Shown: positions 46,821 to 57,564 of the stretch, one piece after another | Numbering within the stretch: the stretch's first letter is position 1 | Layout of the letters: the number at the start of each line of letters is the position of its first letter | Assembly: GCF_902712855.1 (NCBI RefSeq) | Contig: NZ_LR743507.1 | Location: 4,512,001-4,576,000, forward strand | Source: Variovorax paradoxus | Lineage (GTDB): Bacteria; Pseudomonadota; Gammaproteobacteria; Burkholderiales; Burkholderiaceae_C | DNA length: 64,000 nucleotides | Direction: 5' to 3' | The notes under the pieces: generated by a model | The model's input: the letters and a program-made list of their open reading frames with translations, nothing else | The model's database searches: none | Told to the model about the DNA's origin: nothing | Made by a program: the position numbers and the translations under genes

Positions 46821-47456
46821 TCAGCGCGGCAGCTGGCTCGCGGCGCGTGCCAGTTGCTCGATGCGGGCCCAGTCGCCGTCGCGGATCGCGTCGCTCGGCA
46901 CGATCCACGAGCCGCCAACACAGGCCACGTTCGACAGCGCAAGGAATTCGCCCGCGTTGCCCGCGTGGATGCCGCCCGTCGGGCAGAAGGTGACGTCGCC
47001 GAACGGCCCTTGCCATGCCTTGAGCATCGGCAAGCCGCCGGCCTGCAGCGCGGGGAAGAACTTCAGTTGCGTGTAGCCGTCTTCCTGCGCCGTCATGATC
47101 TCGCTGCCGGTGGCCACGCCGGGCAGAAGCGGCAGGCCGAGGTCGTGACAGGCCTTGCCCACGGCGCGCGTGTAGCCGGGGCTCACGCCGAACTTCGCGC
47201 CGGCCAGCGCCGAGGCCTGGGCATCGGCCGCGCTGCGGATGGTGCCCGCGCCGGCCACTGCCTCCGGCACTTCCTTGGCGATGGCCTCGATGCACTGCAG
47301 CGCCTGCGGCGTGCGCAGCGTGACCTCAAGCATGCGGATGCCGCCGGCCACCAGTGCGCGCGCGAGCGGGATGGCGTCCTTCACGTCGTTCAGCACGATG
47401 ACCGGGATGACCGGCGCGTCGCGCATCACGTCGAGGGGGGTGAGTCTGTCTGTCAT
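46821..47456 (-). CDS. eda: KDPG / 4-hydroxy-2-oxoglutarate aldolase
   Basis: 211 residues. Splits 2-keto-3-deoxy-6-phosphogluconate into pyruvate and glyceraldehyde-3-phosphate (Entner-Doudoroff pathway). Glu44 in MLEVTLRT and Schiff-base Lys132 in YTQLKFFPA. GGIHAGNAGEFL binds phosphate. Follows edd, with a family A repeat between them. Paralogue of the dgoA product in this window. Confidence 0.95.
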   Translation of the reverse strand: MTDRLTPLDVMRDAPVIPVIVLNDVKDAIPLARALVAGGIRMLEVTLRTPQALQCIEAIAKEVPEAVAGAGTIRSAADAQASALAGAKFGVSPGYTRAVGKACHDLGLPLLPGVATGSEIMTAQEDGYTQLKFFPALQAGGLPMLKAWQGPFGDVTFCPTGGIHAGNAGEFLALSNVACVGGSWIVPSDAIRDGDWARIEQLARAASQLPR

Positions 47457-47516
47457 TTCATATCTCCATCAATTACGCGCAGTCCACGGCAAAGACAGCC
47501 GCAGCAGCGCTCGATT

Positions 47517-47618
47517 CCAGAAACACCGTGGAACCGGGCTCTGCCGGGCCTCTGCTGTTGCCCCGAAAGAGGGGTGGCGCAGCGACGCGAAGTGCGCGAA
47601 GCCTTGGGGGCGAGCCCG
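47517..47618 (-). repeat. Family A 3'-UTR repeat between edd and eda
   Basis: Reads on the minus strand from the edd stop: GCTCGCCCCCAAGGCTTCGC, GCACTTCGCGTCGCTGCGCC, CCTCTTTCGGGG, GGCCCGGCAGAGCCCGGTTCC-like block (one inserted C) and ACGGTGTTTCTGG. Sits inside the Entner-Doudoroff operon. Confidence 0.9.
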
Positions 47619-47619
47619 G

Positions 47620-49551
<1,932 letters not shown>

Positions 49552-49696
49552 GGGGATCGTGGGCTCTTGCTGCATGTCGCCAGGGCGACTGTGGGCCTGG
49601 AGGCCCATGGTACCAAGCCATGCGCAAAAGGCCGATGAAATCCGGCCGCGTGGCAATACGAATTTACCCATCCGCGCCGGTCCGCGCGGCAGGCGC

Positions 49697-49720
49697 AAAA
49701 AAGCCCGGCATGCCGGGCTT
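49697..49720 (-). terminator. Terminator for the OmpA-like gene (minus strand)
   Basis: AAGCCCGGCATGCCGGGCTT (49701-49720) is a perfect palindrome. On the minus strand it is followed by TTTTTT. Lies 29 bases downstream of the OmpA-like stop and in front of edd. Confidence 0.9.
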
Positions 49721-49748
49721 GTCTTGCATGCACGGAGCTGCCCGCGTC

Positions 49749-50312
49749 TCAGTCGACCAGCTTCACCTCGACACGACGCGCTTCGGCGTTGTTGCCCGAG
49801 CCGGCCGTGACTTCGGGCCGCTGCAGATCGATCTTCGCAGCCGGCACCCCCAGACCAACCAGCACGTCACGCACCATCTCGGCGCGTTTCTTGGCGAGCT
49901 GCTCGTTGACGGCGGCGTCGCCCGTGGTGTCGTGGTAGCCCGAGACGACCGCCTTGCGGCCGCTCTCGACGCCCTTAATGACTGCGGCCAGCGCCTCGGC
50001 GGCCCCGGGTGCCAGGTCGGCGCTGCCGGTGGCGAAGTAGAAGTTGACCACGCCATTGGCCACGCGGATGCTCGCGCCGTCGGGGATGGTGACCGTGACC
50101 GTCTCGGTCACCTCCGCCACCTTGGGCTCGGCACCAGGAGGCGGTGCCGAGATCACAACGGCCGGCGCGGCGGCGGCGGGCTGCGCCGCCACGGCGGCCG
50201 GGCTGTGGCCCTTGTGCCAGAGCGCGATGCCGATCACGAAGAAGATCACCAGGGCAATCAGCGCCATGACGAAACCGAGGATGAAATTCTGCTGGCTGTC
50301 GTCGTCGCTCAT
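49749..50312 (-). CDS. OmpA-domain protein, membrane anchored
   Basis: 187 residues from the ATG at 50312. A single membrane segment at about 10-32 (FILGFVMALIALVIFFVIGIAL), an Ala/Pro-rich linker, then an OmpA-like peptidoglycan-binding domain: VNFYFATGSADLAPGA, VSGYHDTTGDAAVNEQLAKKRAEMV and the C-terminal RRVEVKL. Probably an inner-membrane protein reaching the cell wall. A start at 50366 would add 18 residues and overlap the divergent gene's control region. Confidence 0.88.
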   Translation of the reverse strand: MSDDDSQQNFILGFVMALIALVIFFVIGIALWHKGHSPAAVAAQPAAAAPAVVISAPPPGAEPKVAEVTETVTVTIPDGASIRVANGVVNFYFATGSADLAPGAAEALAAVIKGVESGRKAVVSGYHDTTGDAAVNEQLAKKRAEMVRDVLVGLGVPAAKIDLQRPEVTAGSGNNAEARRVEVKLVD

Positions 50313-50447
50313 CGGGGGTCTTGCTCCGTAGGAAAGAGGCCGGTAAATAATGGTGCGGTGAACCATGATCAGGAAATTGTAGGCGTCGGTTCCGGCACTC
50401 CCGTGTCAGACCCCGCGCCGGATCCCGGTCCGCCGGGACTCGACCCC

Positions 50448-51170
50448 ATGCCCGCGCCGCTGCGCGATCCACAGCCGATGCTCGAGCGCGCGATCGCCGA
50501 GTGGGGCGGGCACGAGGACCTCTGGCTCTTCGGCTACGGCTCGCTGATCTGGCGGCCCGAGTTCGATTTCATCGAGCGGCGCCATGCGTCGGTGCGCGGC
50601 TGGCATCGTGCGCTGAAGATGTGGAGCCGCGTGAACCGCGGCAGCGTGCAGGTGCCGGGCCTCGTGTTCGGCTTGCTTTCAGGCGGCAGCTGCCGCGGCA
50701 TGGTGTTCCGCGTGCCGAAGGCCGAAGGCCTCGAGACGCTGCGCCGGCTCTGGCTGCGCGAAATGCCCACGGGCGTGTACGACCCGAAGTGGCTGCGCTG
50801 CGGCACGGCCGAAGGCCCGGTGCGCGCTCTGGCCTTCACGCTCTCGCGGCGCAGCCCCAACTTCACCGGCGAGCTCACCGACGAGCGCTACCGCCACATC
50901 TTTGCCAACGCGGTGGGCCGCTACGGCACTTCGCTCGACTACGCCCGCCAGACGCTGCTCGAACTGCAGCGCCATTCGATCCACGACGCCGCGCTCGCCC
51001 GCCTGGTGGCGCTGGTCGCGGTGCAGGAACAGCAGCGACAGCAGCTCGGCGAGGCCACCGCCGATTGCGATGCGCCGCAGCCTCCGGTATATGTTCCGGG
51101 GTCCGCAGGCGCTTCTTCTTCCGATCCGTCTTCTTCACCACCCTGCGGACCGTCCAAGGAAAACAAATGA
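50448..51170 (+). CDS. Gamma-glutamylcyclotransferase (ChaC-type)
   Basis: 240 residues from ATG 50448; GTG at 50403 or 50358 would add up to 30 Pro/Asp-rich residues, and no start has a good ribosome site. Family motifs: LWLFGYGSLIWRPEFDF, RRHASVRGWHRAL, GVYDPKWLRC and IFANAVGRYGTSLDYA. Cleaves glutathione to 5-oxoproline and Cys-Gly. The Ser/Pro-rich tail ends in PCGPSKENK. The stop overlaps the sodC start (ATGA). Confidence 0.88.
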   Translation: MPAPLRDPQPMLERAIAEWGGHEDLWLFGYGSLIWRPEFDFIERRHASVRGWHRALKMWSRVNRGSVQVPGLVFGLLSGGSCRGMVFRVPKAEGLETLRRLWLREMPTGVYDPKWLRCGTAEGPVRALAFTLSRRSPNFTGELTDERYRHIFANAVGRYGTSLDYARQTLLELQRHSIHDAALARLVALVAVQEQQRQQLGEATADCDAPQPPVYVPGSAGASSSDPSSSPPCGPSKENK

Positions 51171-51706
51171 ACCATCGTCGTCTCGCCGCCACCGGCGCCG
51201 CCCTCATCGCCAGCACCATCCTCGCCGCATGTGGCAGCATGGGCGGCAAGCCGAGCACCGCCGTCGAGCTCGTGCCGACCGGCGCCATCACGCCCAACCC
51301 GACGCGCGGCACGGTGAAATTCGTGGCGCTCGACCACGGCGTGCGCGTCTCGGGCGAAGTGCGCGGCCTGGTGCCGGGCAGCGAACACGGTTTCCACATC
51401 CACGAGAAGGGCGACTGCGGCAACAACGGCGACGCCTCGGGCGGCCACTTCAACCCGACCGGCGGCACCCACGGCAAGTTCGCCGCTGCGGGCAGCCATG
51501 CCGGCGAACTGCCGAGCCTCGTTGCCGACGCCGGCGGCGTGGCACGTTTCAGCGTGGACGACCACTCGATCTCCCTGACCGACGGCGCCGTCAACAACGT
51601 GGTGGGTCGCGCGCTGGTGGTGCACCGCGACCGCGACGACTTCACGACGCAGCCTTCGGGCAACTCGGGTCCGCGCATCGCTTGCGCGGTGATCCCGAAG
51701 TCGTGA
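51167..51706 (+). CDS. sodC: Cu/Zn superoxide dismutase, lipoprotein
   Basis: 179 residues. Lipobox ILAACG near residue 22 predicts an envelope lipoprotein. Metal-site residues are present: HGFHIHEKGDC, GGHFNPTGGTHG, HAGELPSL and ALVVHRDRDDF; the GNSGPRIACAV end carries the disulfide Cys. Dismutates superoxide in the periplasm. Coupled to the glutathione-degrading cyclotransferase, an unusual but stress-related pairing. Confidence 0.94.
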   Translation: MNHRRLAATGAALIASTILAACGSMGGKPSTAVELVPTGAITPNPTRGTVKFVALDHGVRVSGEVRGLVPGSEHGFHIHEKGDCGNNGDASGGHFNPTGGTHGKFAAAGSHAGELPSLVADAGGVARFSVDDHSISLTDGAVNNVVGRALVVHRDRDDFTTQPSGNSGPRIACAVIPKS

Positions 51707-51723
51707 CCGGGGCGCCCTGAAAG

Positions 51724-52311
51724 CTAACCCGCCGCGCGCGCCAGCCAGAGCGCTTCGGCGCGCGCCAGGGCCTCGGGCGTGTCGATGTCGGTCACCACGC
51801 CGGCGTCGTCCACGTCCAGGTCCGCTACCGAATCGATAGCTCGCATCGCACGCAGTACGGGCGATGCACCCAGGTTTCCCTCCAGGTTCGCCAGCTGGGT
51901 ACCGCATCCCGCGGCGAAGCCCACCGGGTGGCCGCGCTCGCCCCGGTAATGCGGCTGCACCGCATCGACACGCCCTTGCAGCGCGGCGGCCACGGCACGC
52001 AACGTGGCCGGCTGCACCAGCGGCAGGTCGCCCGGCAGGATCAGCCAGCCCGGCGCGTCCGGCGTGGCGCGCACGGCGGCAGCGATCGAGTCGCCCATGC
52101 CCGGATGCCCTGCGTCTTCCAGGTGCCACGGCAGACCGCTCGCGCGCACCGCGTCGAGCGTGCGATCGAGCACCGGCCGGCCCGCGAGCAGCGCCTTCAG
52201 CTTCGAGCCGGCGCCGCCGGCCGCGACGAAGCGCTCGCCGCGGCCCGAGGCCAGCACGATCACCACCGGGGAGTCCGCCCTGGAAGCCTTGGAGTTGCCC
52301 TGCATCGTCAT
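51724..52311 (-). CDS. MobA/MocA-like nucleotidyltransferase
   Basis: 195 residues. NTP-binding loop VIVLASGRGERFVAAGGAGSK with the downstream Lys-x-Leu, LPGDLPLVQPATL (metal Asp), and PHYRGERGHPVGF. Members attach CMP or GMP to the molybdenum cofactor (MobA, MocA). No molybdoenzyme genes are nearby, so the exact role is open. Start ATG 52311 or 52305. Convergent with sodC. Confidence 0.85.
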   Translation of the reverse strand: MTMQGNSKASRADSPVVIVLASGRGERFVAAGGAGSKLKALLAGRPVLDRTLDAVRASGLPWHLEDAGHPGMGDSIAAAVRATPDAPGWLILPGDLPLVQPATLRAVAAALQGRVDAVQPHYRGERGHPVGFAAGCGTQLANLEGNLGASPVLRAMRAIDSVADLDVDDAGVVTDIDTPEALARAEALWLARAAG

Positions 52312-52340
52312 GGGCCGAGTATGTGCGCAACAATCCGGCC

Positions 52341-52994
52341 ATGACCTCCCCACTCTCCAATGACGCGCTGGCCGCGCTGCGCAAGAGCTACGAGCGCGCC
52401 GAGCTCGGCGAGGCGCACAGCGCCGGCGATCCGCTGAAGCAGTTCGAACGCTGGCTCACCGAAGCCATCGACGCGCAGGTGCCCGAGCCCAACGCGATGA
52501 CGCTGTGCACCGTGGGCAGCGACCTGCGGCCGTCCAGCCGCATCGTGCTCATCAAGGGCTACGACGCTCGCGGCATCGTCTGGTACACCAACTACGAAAG
52601 CCGCAAGGGCCGCGAACTCTCGGGCAACCCGTATGCGTCGCTGCAATTCCACTGGGTCGAGCTGGAGCGCGTGGTGCGCATCGAGGGCCGCGTCGAGAAG
52701 GCCGGCGCCGACGAGAGCGACGCCTACTTTGCGAGCCGCCCGCTCGATTCGCGCATCGGCGCCTGGGCCAGCCCGCAGAGCGAAGTGATCAGCGGGCGCG
52801 ACGTGCTCGTGAAGAACGCCGCCGTGTTTGCCGCGAAGCACCTGCTGTCGCCGCCGAGGCCGCCGCACTGGGGCGGCTACCGGCTGGTGCCCGACCGCTG
52901 GGAGTTCTGGCAGGGCCGCAAGAGCCGCCTGCACGACCGGCTGCGCTACCGGCTCGAAGGCGCGGACTGGGTGCGCGAACGGCTCGCGCCCTGA
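52341..52994 (+). CDS. pdxH: Pyridoxamine 5'-phosphate oxidase
   Basis: 217 residues. FMN enzyme making pyridoxal 5'-phosphate from PNP or PMP. Motifs: DPLKQFERWLTEAIDAQVPE, SSRIVLIKGYDARGIVWYTN, ASLQFHWVELERVVRIEGRV, YFASRPLDSRIGAWAS and the C-terminal WGGYRLVPDRWEFWQG with RLHDRLRY. Length is typical. Diverges from the MobA-like gene across a 29-base gap, so the two promoters must overlap. Confidence 0.97.
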   Translation: MTSPLSNDALAALRKSYERAELGEAHSAGDPLKQFERWLTEAIDAQVPEPNAMTLCTVGSDLRPSSRIVLIKGYDARGIVWYTNYESRKGRELSGNPYASLQFHWVELERVVRIEGRVEKAGADESDAYFASRPLDSRIGAWASPQSEVISGRDVLVKNAAVFAAKHLLSPPRPPHWGGYRLVPDRWEFWQGRKSRLHDRLRYRLEGADWVRERLAP

Positions 52995-53006
52995 AAGCCG
53001 TATCGA

Positions 53007-53957
53007 TCAGGGCAGCCAGCGCACGCACACCATCACCAGCGTGAGCGTGCCCAGGGCCAGCACCGTCGATACCGCGACGCTGGCCGTCACCAGGTCCTCG
53101 GCCGTGCGGTAGCGCTGCGAGAACAGGAACACGTTGGCGCCGATCGGCAGGGCCGCAGCCACCACCATCACCGTGAGTGGAATACCGCGCACGCCCAGCA
53201 GCCAGCCGATGACCGCCACCAGCAGCGGATGCAGCAGGTTCTTCACGAGCGCCTGCACCAGCGCGCCGCGCCAATGCCGTCCGATGGGCGTGAGCGCCAG
53301 CGTGATGCCCACCATCACCAGCGCCACCGGACCGAAAGCCTGGCCCAGCAGCTGGATCGGCTTGTCGACGACCTCGGGCATCGTCCAGCCCGTCTGCGCG
53401 AACAGCAGGCCCGCCATGATCGGCAGCGGCACCGGATGGATGATGGCGTTTCGCAGCGCGCGCAACACGGTGCGGCCCATCGAGCGTTTCTCCGCGCCGG
53501 AGACCACCGCGTGCTCCCGCGCCACGGCCAGTTCGAGCACCACGGTGGCGCTGGTCAGCAGCACCAGCGAGTGCAGCGAGATCAGCGTGAGCAGCACCAC
53601 CATGCCGGCATCGCCGTAGGCCAGGTCGACCAGCACGATGCCGATCATCACCGTGTTGCTGTAGGTGTTGGCCAGCGCGATCACGGCCGCCGTGCGATTG
53701 AAGCCGCGCAGCGCCATCGTGCCGGCGAACAGCAGGCCCGAGGCGATGAAGTAGGCCGCGACAGGCTTGAGGCTGAGCTCCTCGACGTGCACCGTGCTCA
53801 TGGCACGGAACAGCAGTGCGGGCGCCAGCAGCAGGAAGATGAGGTTCGACAGGTCCTTCACCGCGTTGCCGCCGATCCAGCGGCGCCGTCCGGCGAGATA
53901 GCCCGCGGCGATGAGGAGGACGACGGGAAGAAGCGAGGAGATGACGAAGGAATTCAC
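53007..53957 (-). CDS. AEC-family auxin-efflux-carrier-type transporter
   Basis: 316 residues with about ten membrane helices, typical AEC length. LLPVVLLIAAGYLAGRRRWI and NTYSNTVMIGIVLVDLAYG in the first half, GITLALTPIGRHW in the second. Exports or imports organic acids. The GTG at 53957 (VNSFVISSLLP) is the first residue matching the family; an upstream frame is translated family B repeat. No clear ribosome site. Confidence 0.88.
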   Translation of the reverse strand: MNSFVISSLLPVVLLIAAGYLAGRRRWIGGNAVKDLSNLIFLLLAPALLFRAMSTVHVEELSLKPVAAYFIASGLLFAGTMALRGFNRTAAVIALANTYSNTVMIGIVLVDLAYGDAGMVVLLTLISLHSLVLLTSATVVLELAVAREHAVVSGAEKRSMGRTVLRALRNAIIHPVPLPIMAGLLFAQTGWTMPEVVDKPIQLLGQAFGPVALVMVGITLALTPIGRHWRGALVQALVKNLLHPLLVAVIGWLLGVRGIPLTVMVVAAALPIGANVFLFSQRYRTAEDLVTASVAVSTVLALGTLTLVMVCVRWLP

Positions 53958-53990
53958 GCGGCGAGGATAGCCGAGGGTGTTTCGCTTTTT

Positions 53991-54113
53991 GCGCCTTCCG
54001 CCTCTGGGGGAAGGCTGGGGATGGGGGCAAGCGTGGCTTGCACGAAAGCCGCTGCCTCGTCGAAGGCACCGAGCCCCCACCCCTGCCCTCCCCCAGCGGG
54101 GGAGGGAGAAGGA
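53991..54113. repeat. Family B long inverted repeat, copy 2
   Basis: In the sense of the minus-strand TonB receptor gene it begins about 6 bases after the stop: CTCCCTCCCCCGCTGGGGGA, GGGCAGGGGTGGGGGC, about 55 bases of loop, then GCCCCCATCCCCAGCCTTCC and CCCAGAGGCGGAAGG. Arms are imperfect inverted copies of each other. Nothing else is visible in this gap. Confidence 0.8.
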
Positions 54114-54119
54114 CAACGC

Positions 54120-56213
54120 TCAGAACGTGACGCGCAGCCCGACCTTCAACGTGCGCCCCGGCAGCGGCGCGTTCGGGTACACCGTCGTGGTCAGGATCGA
54201 CGTCGGGCTGTAGGCCAGCTTGTTGCCGATGTTGTCCACACGCGCGTACCAGGTGAGGTTGGCACGCTGCACCTTCATGCGGTAGCTGATGGCGGCGTTC
54301 CACAGGGTGTACGCATCGGTCTCGCGTGCGCCCACGCTCGGAATGCGGTGCTGCGCCGCGTTGTAGTCGAAGCCGACGCGCGCGCTCCATGGGCCGCTGC
54401 CGTACACCAGCGTCGCGCCCAGGCGCAGCGGTGCGATGCGCGGCAGCGGCTCGCCGGTGTCGAGGTTCTTCGCACGCACGATGTCGCCGCGCCACTCGAG
54501 GTCGAGCGTGTCGGCGTTCGGCAGCCGGCCGAAGCCGTCGGCGCCCAGCAGGCGCAGGTTGCCGTTGGCCTCGATGCCGGTGAAGCGCGCGCGCACGCCG
54601 CCGTAGACGTACTCGGCCAGCGTGTCGGTGGCACCGGGCTCCGCCACATTGCCCTCTTCGTCGAGGTTGCGACCCGACGCGGTGAGGCCGATGTAGTTCT
54701 GGAATCGCGTCACGTACGCATTGACGCGGGCCGTGTTCGGGCCCGACTTCCACTGTGCGCCCAGGTCGAGGCCGGTCGACTTCTCCTTCTTCAGGTTCGG
54801 GTCGCCCACTTCCCACGCGGCGGTGGCCACGTGCGGGCCGTTGGCCAGCAGTTCGTAGTCCTTCGGTGCGCGTTCGGTGTAGGCGAGGTTCGAGGTCAGC
54901 TGCCACTGCGGCGCGAGATTGACCAGCGCACCGAGCGCCGCGCTGTGCGGGTTGAAGGTGCGTTCGCCGACCGCGAAGCGCGTCACGCTCGGATCGTCCG
55001 GATAGCCCAGCGAGCGGATGCGCACGCGCTCGGTGCGTGCGCCGAAGCTCAGGCGGCCCCACGAGGTGCTGAGTTCTTCGTGCAGGAACAGCGCGGTGGA
55101 GCGCGTGCGGCTGTGCGGCGCGAAGGCCTCCTCGCCATCGGCGGCGAAGCGGTTGGTCTCGCTGCTGAAGCCGACCAGGCCTTCGAAGTTGCCGATCTTC
55201 TGGTGGCGCGCCTCGATGCGCAGGTCGTTGCTCATGTTCGAGAACGTGGTGCCGGCCTCGCCGCCCTCGAACTCGGTGTGGCGGTAGTCGGTGTGGCTCA
55301 GCTTGGCGTGGATGCTGCTGATGAAGCCGCCCGGACGCCATTCGCCTTCCAGCGCGTAGCGGTCGGATTTCATGCCGATGGTCACGTCGTCCTCGGCCAC
55401 GGTGCCGTAGTTGCTGCGGTAGGTGCTGACCGAGGCGCCGAGGTAGCCCTGGTCGAAGAACACTGTTCCGCCGATGGCGCCGCCGTGCGCCTCGTTGGCC
55501 GAGTTGCAGATCTTGCGTGCCGCCCAGGGCGAGCCGGGCTTGCTGCATTCGAGCGTGATCGGCACCGAGACGTCCTTCGAGTCGCGGTTGAAGGCGTCGA
55601 CGTGCACCGCGACGCGGTCGTTGCCGCCCTCCAGCACCACGCCGCCGTTCTTTTCCTTGTTGCCGGTGGCGTAACCCAGGTCGGCACGGCCGCCGAAGCC
55701 GTTGATCGGTTCACTGGGAATGCGGTTGTCGATCACGTTGACCACGCCGCCCACAGCGCTGCCGCCGTACTGCAGCGCCGAAGGGCCGCGCAGCACCTCG
55801 ACGCGCTCGGTGACCAGCGCATCGACCGGCACCGCATGGTCGTAGCTCAGCGCCGAGGCGTCGGGTGCGCCGCCGCCGTTCTGCAGGATGCGGATGCGGT
55901 CGCCGTCCTGGCCGCGAATGATCGGGCGGCTCGCATTGGGACCGAAGTAGCTGCTGCTCACGCCGGGCAGGTTGTCGAGGGTCTCGCCGAGGGTGGACTG
56001 CGAACGCAGCAACAGCTTGTCGCCCGACAGCGAGGTGGTGGGCGCGATGAGATCGGAGGCGCCGAGCGGGTTGCCGGTGACGGTGACTTCGCGCAGGCTC
56101 GAAGCGTCGGCAGGTTGGGCCTGGGCTGCGTCCTGTGCCTGGGCCAGGGTCGCAAGGGAAGCGAACGAAAGAACGGCAGCGCCCACGGCGTTGCGACGGA
56201 AATTGGGGGTCAT
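54120..56213 (-). CDS. TonB-dependent receptor, ZnuD-like
   Basis: 697 residues. Signal peptide ends TLAQAQ. Plug domain: LREVTVTGNPLG (TonB box region), LDNLPGVSSSYFGPNASRPIIRGQDGDRIRIL and VEVLRGPSALQYGGSAVGGVVNVIDN. The 22-strand barrel ends in KVGLRVTF with terminal Phe. A two-Cys extracellular loop (ECSKPGSP...KICNSAN) and the plug sequence resemble zinc/heme receptors of the ZnuD type; the substrate is an inference. Operon with a His-rich small protein. Confidence 0.9.
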   Translation of the reverse strand: MTPNFRRNAVGAAVLSFASLATLAQAQDAAQAQPADASSLREVTVTGNPLGASDLIAPTTSLSGDKLLLRSQSTLGETLDNLPGVSSSYFGPNASRPIIRGQDGDRIRILQNGGGAPDASALSYDHAVPVDALVTERVEVLRGPSALQYGGSAVGGVVNVIDNRIPSEPINGFGGRADLGYATGNKEKNGGVVLEGGNDRVAVHVDAFNRDSKDVSVPITLECSKPGSPWAARKICNSANEAHGGAIGGTVFFDQGYLGASVSTYRSNYGTVAEDDVTIGMKSDRYALEGEWRPGGFISSIHAKLSHTDYRHTEFEGGEAGTTFSNMSNDLRIEARHQKIGNFEGLVGFSSETNRFAADGEEAFAPHSRTRSTALFLHEELSTSWGRLSFGARTERVRIRSLGYPDDPSVTRFAVGERTFNPHSAALGALVNLAPQWQLTSNLAYTERAPKDYELLANGPHVATAAWEVGDPNLKKEKSTGLDLGAQWKSGPNTARVNAYVTRFQNYIGLTASGRNLDEEGNVAEPGATDTLAEYVYGGVRARFTGIEANGNLRLLGADGFGRLPNADTLDLEWRGDIVRAKNLDTGEPLPRIAPLRLGATLVYGSGPWSARVGFDYNAAQHRIPSVGARETDAYTLWNAAISYRMKVQRANLTWYARVDNIGNKLAYSPTSILTTTVYPNAPLPGRTLKVGLRVTF

Positions 56214-56291
56214 GAAAGGACATTCGTTGAATCAGGGGACGACCGGCCGCCCCCGCGCAAGGCGGGTGCAGCAACCGGCACTCGGGGGGAT

Positions 56292-56672
56292 TCAGCGAAT
56301 GGAAGGCGGGCCGCGCGCGTCGAACAGCGCGACCCATCGGGCGACGGCTTCGCCCTCGAGAAATGCAAAGGTGGCTGCCGGCAGCAGCATCGGCAGCACC
56401 ACCAGCGGCACGCCGGGCGCGCTGGCGCCGTGCGCCAGCTGGTCGTACAGCCGGCATTCGGCATCGCTGTGCTCGCCGAACAGGCTCGCGAGCTGATTGC
56501 CCGCATGCTTGTGGGGCGCCTGCAACGAATGTTCCGCCGCGGCCGGCAGGCCGGGCACGTGCAGCGAACGGTGCATCAGCCCCAGCGTGCCGGCGAACCA
56601 CACCGCGACCATCAGCGCGATGACGAGCGCGCGGGTCGAACGGGTTCGGGGTTGACGCAGGGAAAGGTGCAC
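56292..56672 (-). CDS. Small His-rich membrane/secreted protein beside the receptor
   Basis: 126 residues from the GTG at 56672 (MHLSLRQPRTRSTRALVIAL). One N-terminal hydrophobic segment, then HRSLHVPGLP, EHSLQAPHKHAG and LFGEHSDAECRLYDQLAHG, with several His and one Cys, and a hydrophobic C-terminal stretch. Not recognised with certainty; similar His-rich proteins accompany zinc and copper receptors. The stop is 78 bases upstream of the receptor gene on the same strand. A metal-buffering role is inferred. Confidence 0.6.
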   Translation of the reverse strand: MHLSLRQPRTRSTRALVIALMVAVWFAGTLGLMHRSLHVPGLPAAAEHSLQAPHKHAGNQLASLFGEHSDAECRLYDQLAHGASAPGVPLVVLPMLLPAATFAFLEGEAVARWVALFDARGPPSIR

Positions 56673-56766
56673 GGGGCTCAGGGAACGCGGAAACAGGGAA
56701 TCGACTGGGAAAAGGCCATGCCCGACGGGGCGGGCCGGAAAAAGGCAAGCCCGATATTGTCGCGGC

Positions 56767-56815
56767 TTGACGAGGCGAATGCCGGTCACTACATTACTAA
56801 CCCGCGAGTCATTAA
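56767..56815 (+). promoter_or_regulatory. Sigma70 promoter with overlapping dyad for the TetR gene
   Basis: TTGACG (56767-56772), 17-base spacer, TACATT (56790-56795). An imperfect dyad, ATTACT-AACCCGCG-AGTCAT, follows at about 56793-56812, overlapping the -10 box and the transcription start region. Well placed for TetR autorepression and for control of the divergent His-rich gene. Confidence 0.55.
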
Positions 56816-56820
56816 CACCC

Positions 56821-57543
56821 ATGCCAACGCCCCGCTCCCTCGTCGACAAGATCTGCCCGGTCCGCTCCAAGCGCGAACGCCGGAAAGAGGCGCGCCCCGG
56901 CGAACTGCTGGCCGCCGCGCTCGACCTGTTCGTCGAAAAAGGCTTCGCCGCCACTCGCTCGGAAGAAGTCGCCGTGCGCGCCGGCGTGTCCAAGGGCACC
57001 CTGTTTCTCTACTTCCCGAGCAAGGAAGAGCTCTTCAAGGCCGTGGTCATGGAGAGCCTCGGCGGCCGCTTCACCGAGTGGAATGCCGAGTTCGAGGCCT
57101 TCGAGGGCACCACGTCCGAGATGCTGCGCTACTGCATGAACGTATGGTGGGAACGGGTCGGCATGACCCAGGCCTCCGGCCTCACCAAGCTGATGATGAG
57201 CGAAGGCGCCAACTTTCCCGAGCTGGCCGAGTTCTACCGCCGCGAGGTGGTGCGCCCCGGCCATGACCTCCTGCGGCGCATCTTCCAGCGCGGCATCGAC
57301 AGCGGCGAGTTCGCGCCGATGGACGTCGACCACGCCATCTACGCGGTGGTGGCGCCCATGGTCTTCCTCATGCTCTGGAAGCATTCGGCCATGGTCTGTG
57401 TCGACGGCGCCGCCACGCTCGACCCCGAAAAGTACCTCGCGACCCAGGCCGACGTGGTGATCAACGGGCTGGCGGCGCGCCCCGGAAGGCCGAGTGCGGC
57501 ACCCGTGTCACCGGTGCCACCTAAAATTGAAGGTTTGTCCTGA
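56821..57543 (+). CDS. TetR-family transcriptional regulator
   Basis: 240 residues from ATG 56821. The N-terminal TetR helix-turn-helix is LLAAALDLFVEKGFAATRSE with VAVRAGVSKGTLFLYFPSKEEL. C-terminal ligand domain with a hydrophobic VVAPMVFLMLWKHSAM helix. A longer frame would start inside the -10 region of the promoter. Diverges from the receptor operon, which it may control; it could also control only itself. Confidence 0.9.
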   Translation: MPTPRSLVDKICPVRSKRERRKEARPGELLAAALDLFVEKGFAATRSEEVAVRAGVSKGTLFLYFPSKEELFKAVVMESLGGRFTEWNAEFEAFEGTTSEMLRYCMNVWWERVGMTQASGLTKLMMSEGANFPELAEFYRREVVRPGHDLLRRIFQRGIDSGEFAPMDVDHAIYAVVAPMVFLMLWKHSAMVCVDGAATLDPEKYLATQADVVINGLAARPGRPSAAPVSPVPPKIEGLS

Positions 57544-57564
57544 GCCCACTAGGAAAACCACGCC

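Noticed and set aside
53229..57266. 1345-codon plus-strand open frame across AEC, TonB receptor and TetR genes
   Set aside because: Antisense to two well-recognised genes. His/Arg/Ala/Val-rich low-information sequence; runs through a repeat. High GC makes stops rare.
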